64,000 nucleotides of DNA from Stereum hirsutum FP-91666 SS1 (taxonomy: Eukaryota > Basidiomycota > Agaricomycetes > Russulales > Stereaceae): NCBI RefSeq assembly GCF_000264905.1, contig NW_006763142.1:36830-100829 (forward strand). Reading direction: 5' to 3'. A program made the translations under genes and the position numbers. This document shows, piece by piece, positions 60,301-64,000 of the stretch. Numbering within the stretch: the stretch's first letter is position 1; each line of letters starts with the position of its first letter. The notes under the pieces were generated by a model, which saw nothing but the letters and a program-made list of their open reading frames with translations, was not told where the DNA came from and searched no databases.

Positions 60301-61062
60301 TGTTGTCGAAGTTGTTTGTAATAGGTTTCAGATGGGGGAGATTGTTGTTGTTGCTGTGGTGTAGGAGGACAATATAGAGAGAGACCGGTGAAGTCCATGC
60401 CTTTTTATGGACACCGGCAACAGCCGTTCGGCTTTTGGTCGCTCGAAATGGTATAGCGCGCTATCCGGCGCCATCAGTTTAGCCATGGCGACGCGTTTCT
60501 ACGTGACTTTGTTGATTTGAACCTAATTTTTTTCGTTGATCAGGTCACGCCTCTATGGATGGTCCGTGTGGCGTGCGCGAACTCGATTGCGTCGGCTTCG
60601 ACGTGCCACCCTTGAGCCACTCGGTCTGTGGCACTCGACGCGTTGATTTCCGGGATCATGAATACGCACAGGCAGGCGCGGGAGACGTCGGCCGTAAAAC
60701 ACAGACACGGTAGTTCGCGTAGAAAAAAATACGTGCATTTTCATTCGACGAGACGTATTCAGCTCAAATTGACTTTGACAATGCAGAGGCAGTAGGTAAT
60801 ATTATATCCGGGCTCCGACACACGGCAATAAAACTACAAACGATAGGCGATCCCCGGCATTTATACACGGAGAGCGCCGTCACGATAAACGAACCCGGAC
60901 GGAAAAAAATAGACAAGGGAGAAAGATAAAGGAGAAAGGAAAAAAAAAGGTATTCACATCCAGTCCGTATCCGATTCCGAAATACATATGAAATCACCCA
61001 CAGGTCCATGCTTGACCTCTTCAACCAGCACAACCGACGTCTCTTCCCGCACCTACACCCCT
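60301..61062. other. Spacer of the tandem unit
   Basis: Carries the upstream block of copy A (about 60380-60480) and the downstream block of copy B (60540-60950). No additional gene. Confidence 0.6.
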
Positions 61063-63488
61063 TCAAACTCTCGGCTCGAAATGGGACACCAACGTCACCT
61101 CACCGTCGTCCATGTACCCCGGGACATACGGCCTGATGAAGTCTTCCTCGCACCTCGTCGCCACATCCGCCATTGCCTCGAAGTCAACGCAGTACTTCAC
61201 CCCCGTCGGCCTCGGGATCCGCAACTTCTCGATGCTGGACGCCATCGCCAGCCTCTCGCGGTAGGCCTCGTACATGGACATATCGACGGCTCCAGGCAAC
61301 TTCACTTCTCCGCCCTCCGATGCATCCGCGAGGTGGCTCGGGTCGACAGCCATCCTCAAACGATGGTATGTCGCGTTCTCCAGGTTCCTCTGGGATAGGT
61401 AACCCACCGCCCAGCCCATAATCACCTCGTCGGGATGGGACAAGCCAGGCACAGGCGACTGCATAGATGTCCAAGTCCAAAGTGTAGTGTTGTCAGTGTT
61501 CGAGTTCGGGAGATTGATGACAAGAGTAAAAATGCAAACTCACGTTGAGCCCCTGTTCCACCGTGAACGCGGCGAGCTCGGTGGTTTCCGTTTTATTCTT
61601 GTTGTTGGTTTCCGGAGCGGATATGTCGCACGCTTTGGCGACAATTGTGGCGACCATTTCGTCCACGTTGAGCTCTGGCGCAGGGATCGGTGGAAGAAGA
61701 CGAGTCTCGGTCGGGGCGCCGACGTTAGTGCTCGCCCTCGGTCTCGGCGTTGCCGGCGCCTCCTCGTCAGACGTGCCGTTCATGACACGAGGTGGTCGTG
61801 GTGTGGCGTGCAGCGACGAATCGTCGCCTGAAGTTGTGACCTCAGACAACACCGCCTCGACACGCGGGCATACGAAATCTCGGGCCTCGCGCGCGACCTG
61901 CGAGAGGAGTTTTGCGTGCTCCGCTTGGCGACGACAGGCTCCTCGAGCAGCCTCCGGAAATGTCGATGCGAGGGTCTCGTAGACCAACTCGCTGACGTGG
62001 CGCTGTTGGTCGATGGAGGACGGCTGCGGGGTAGGAATAAACGTCGCGTCGTGCTCCGTCTGGCACGCGATTCGGACTGTCGCCTCAGGGTCGACGGTGA
62101 AGCGAGGCTCCCCGCCACGGGCGCCCAGACGGAGCAGTGTCCCAGTGTCCCCACATCGCTGAAGTGATGGCCGTTGGGCTGGCGATGAATGAGGGATTGG
62201 TACTGTGGCAGGGGGGGAGGGGTGATATGATCGACGTAGGCAGTCGGGATGGATATCTGGCATCGACCGTAGATTGAGACTGGCCATGTCAGGTTACAGA
62301 AATCCATAAAGAGGCATAGGGGGAGCGACGGTACGTTCGTGGCCACCCACTCGCGGTGGAGTTCCCATAAGACCTCGTTGAACGTCTCCGCGCTGACCTC
62401 GATGGTCCGAGACTGCTGGATCATCGTGGTCAATTGAATGGTCATTGGGCCTCAAGGATGCATATGACTCACTGGCGTTGCGGTCGTAGGCAAGGATAAG
62501 AGGGCCTGGCGGTCCGCGTCGCTTGGGGGGAACCTCCTCGCCCCCGACACCTGGCTGGGGACCATGTCAAGGACGCCGATCTCCTTGACTTTCGGCTGAG
62601 ACCAGACCTACGCCAGACCTCGCGTCAGTATGATGTCCATGCCTCACAACCGAACCCAGATTTGGGCCAAGGATGAAGAGGACGGGCATGGACGTACCTG
62701 GGTTGGGGTTACCTCCACGAGCGGCCGAAGGTGTTGAAGGGGCACTTTGACGTTTGGGTATAGTCTTTTCCACTCGCTGCGACTTAAATGACGGCGTGGG
62801 ACCGTCGGCGGTAGAGTCTCCTCGCATGTCTATAGGGCGGGCCGTTGATGAGTATGATGATGAAACGGGGCCTAAAGCATATAGCAGATGTGGCCCATCC
62901 TGTTTCGCACCCCCAGGCGCACATCGGTCTTCGGCGCACATGCGCTAGGGCCATGATGCACGCCACCGTGTCTTCCACCTATGAGAGATCCACTGCTTGA
63001 TGGCCACAGCCAACGGCCCTGAGGATGCCGCCGACCGTGACCATCATGAGCAGCCCCCTTGACCAACGCCACCCATCGCTATGCGACATGGGCGAGGGCC
63101 AGGGCAGGGACAGAGGCGGGGAAGGGGATAATGGAGAGGGAAGGTACGAGATGGCCATGACAAACGAACGAACAAAGAGGGATGGGCGAAGAGGGAGACA
63201 AAGGGCAGGAGGAGAGGGACGAGAGAGACGAGAGGGCGAGAGGGCTTACCTGTATACGGCTGCTACCTTCTTCCCTCTCCGAGTTTTCTACCCTCTTCTC
63301 CTCTGTACTCTCTGCACCCCAGTATCTCAACTGCTCCTTCGGTGCAGTCGCAGGGGATGCCGTCGCGTTATGGGGGTGGGTGGTGATGGAGTCGGAGGAC
63401 TGTGGCACAATGAAAGCAAGGTCGTCACATGTGAGTTCACATCCCTATGCACCCTGCTTGTGGTTCATAGTGAGACGGCACTCACCAT
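61063..63488 (-). CDS. Orphan-family gene, copy B
   Basis: Six exons: ATG alone (63488-63486), 63399-63250, 62829-62698, 62607-62473, about 62436-61544 and 61458-61063. The N-terminus is Ser/Thr/Pro-rich and disordered (SSDSITTH). Exon 4 has DMVPSQVSGAR. Exon 5 contains a globular block: SAETFNEVLWELHREW, LCLFMDFCNLTWPVSIYG, and NGHHFSDV. It then continues with VDPEATVRIACQTEHD and a helical Arg/Glu region in another frame; the two halves of exon 5 differ by one base, so a frameshift or an unseen tiny intron lies near 62120. The last exon (GWAVGYLSQRNLENATYHRLR, KLPGAVDMSMYEAYRERL, YVPGYMDDGEVTLVSHFEP) is intact. No family recognised; the copy may be active or recently broken. Confidence 0.6.
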
Positions 63489-64000
63489 CGTTGTTAGCTT
63501 GCGATAGGTTTCAGATTGGGGGTATTGTCGCTGTGGGGTAGGAGGACAATGAAGAGAGAGACAGGTGAAGTCCGTGCCTTTTAACGGACACCGGCACGGC
63601 GCGGCATAAATGTCCAGCTTTTGGTCTCCCGAAATGGTATAGCGTGCTATCCTGCGCTATCAGTTTTTCCATCGTACTGTTTTACGCATGTGGCTTTGTT
63701 GATTTGAACCTAATTTTCTTCGTTGATCAGGTCACGCCTCGCTGGATGGTCCGTGCGCACACTCGATTTCGTCGGCTTCGACGTGCCCCCCCCCCCCCCC
63801 TGAGCCACTCGGTCTGTGGCACTCTGTTGGCTGCGCTGATTTCCCAGGCGCAGGAGATATCGTCCGTAAACAAGCACGGGAGTTCGTACGTGCATTTTTG
63901 TTCGACGAGACGTATTCAGCTGATATTGGTCTTGACGATGCAGACGTAGTAGAGAATATTGCATCTAGACCTGATACGAAGAAAGAAAAGTACAAACGAC
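63489..64000. other. Promoter of copy B and start of a third unit
   Basis: Bases 63560-63660 match the upstream block of copy A, and 63715-64000 match the downstream block of the two earlier units. A third gene copy should lie just beyond the window. A run of 15 cytosines at 63786-63800 replaces a short accc sequence in unit B. Confidence 0.6.

Larger units (their letters stand above)
58290..64000. repeat. Tandem array of an orphan gene unit (two units and part of a third)
   Basis: A downstream block (a gacgcgttga or gctgatt start, then cgacgagacgtattcagct, then agtacaaacgata-like sequence) appears at 58290-58560, 60540-60950 and 63715-64000. An upstream block (ggtgaagtccatgccttttt, then gaaatggtatagcg) appears at 60380-60480 and 63560-63660. 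The gene lies between. The units are about 2.2 and 3.2 kb. The third is cut off by the window edge. Confidence 0.85.

Overview
The window looks like nuclear DNA of a filamentous basidiomycete, most likely an agaricomycete. Nearly every gene is cut by many short introns (about 50-70 bp, GTRNGT donors, CTNAY-like branch points). The gene content is fungal: DNA polymerase epsilon, Mo25/Hym1, triosephosphate isomerase, an Apd1/Aim32-type protein, a multi-exon P450, aryl-alcohol dehydrogenase-type reductases and a secreted sedolisin. The transposons are fungal types too. No rRNA, tRNA or CRISPR array was found. Exon boundaries were read by eye from splice signals and reading frame, so the outer limits of most genes are firmer than every internal junction.

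Layout. 1-8.7 kb is gene-poor and repeat-rich. It holds a hAT-like non-autonomous element (432-1219), a decayed LTR-like stretch (about 2.4-3.7 kb), a structurally complete Gag-only LTR retrotransposon (5016-6693), and three short TIR elements with TA target duplications. 8.7-15.4 kb holds two minus-strand genes: a RING/coiled-coil protein and a large disordered protein. 16.7-20.6 kb holds a six-span membrane protein and an unknown gene, both plus strand. 21.5-22.6 kb is a second transposon island with two abutting hairpin elements and a second, younger hAT-like copy with an exact 8-bp duplication. 23.4-39.4 kb is a minus-strand run: P450, Aim32-like protein, TPI, a HeLo-like/pseudokinase protein, a membrane protein and Mo25. 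41.3-46.0 kb is a tandem pair of aldo-keto reductases. 46.7-53.9 kb is the POL2 catalytic subunit, preceded by three exact MluI cell-cycle boxes. 54.4-57.0 kb is a secreted S53 peptidase. 58.3-64 kb is a tandem array of an unrecognised gene family: one copy appears degenerate, one is fuller, and a third unit is entered at the right edge.

How it fits together. This is mostly a mix of housekeeping genes (TPI, POL2, MO25, AIM32-like) and accessory genes (P450, aryl-alcohol dehydrogenases, secreted protease, HeLo-pseudokinase, tandem orphan family). There is no single biosynthetic cluster. The most interesting items are the MLKL-like HeLo/pseudokinase architecture, the complete Gag-only retroelement with a half-tRNA primer site, the fast-evolving tandem orphan family, and a 13-nt microexon that carries the catalytic Asp of the sedolisin.
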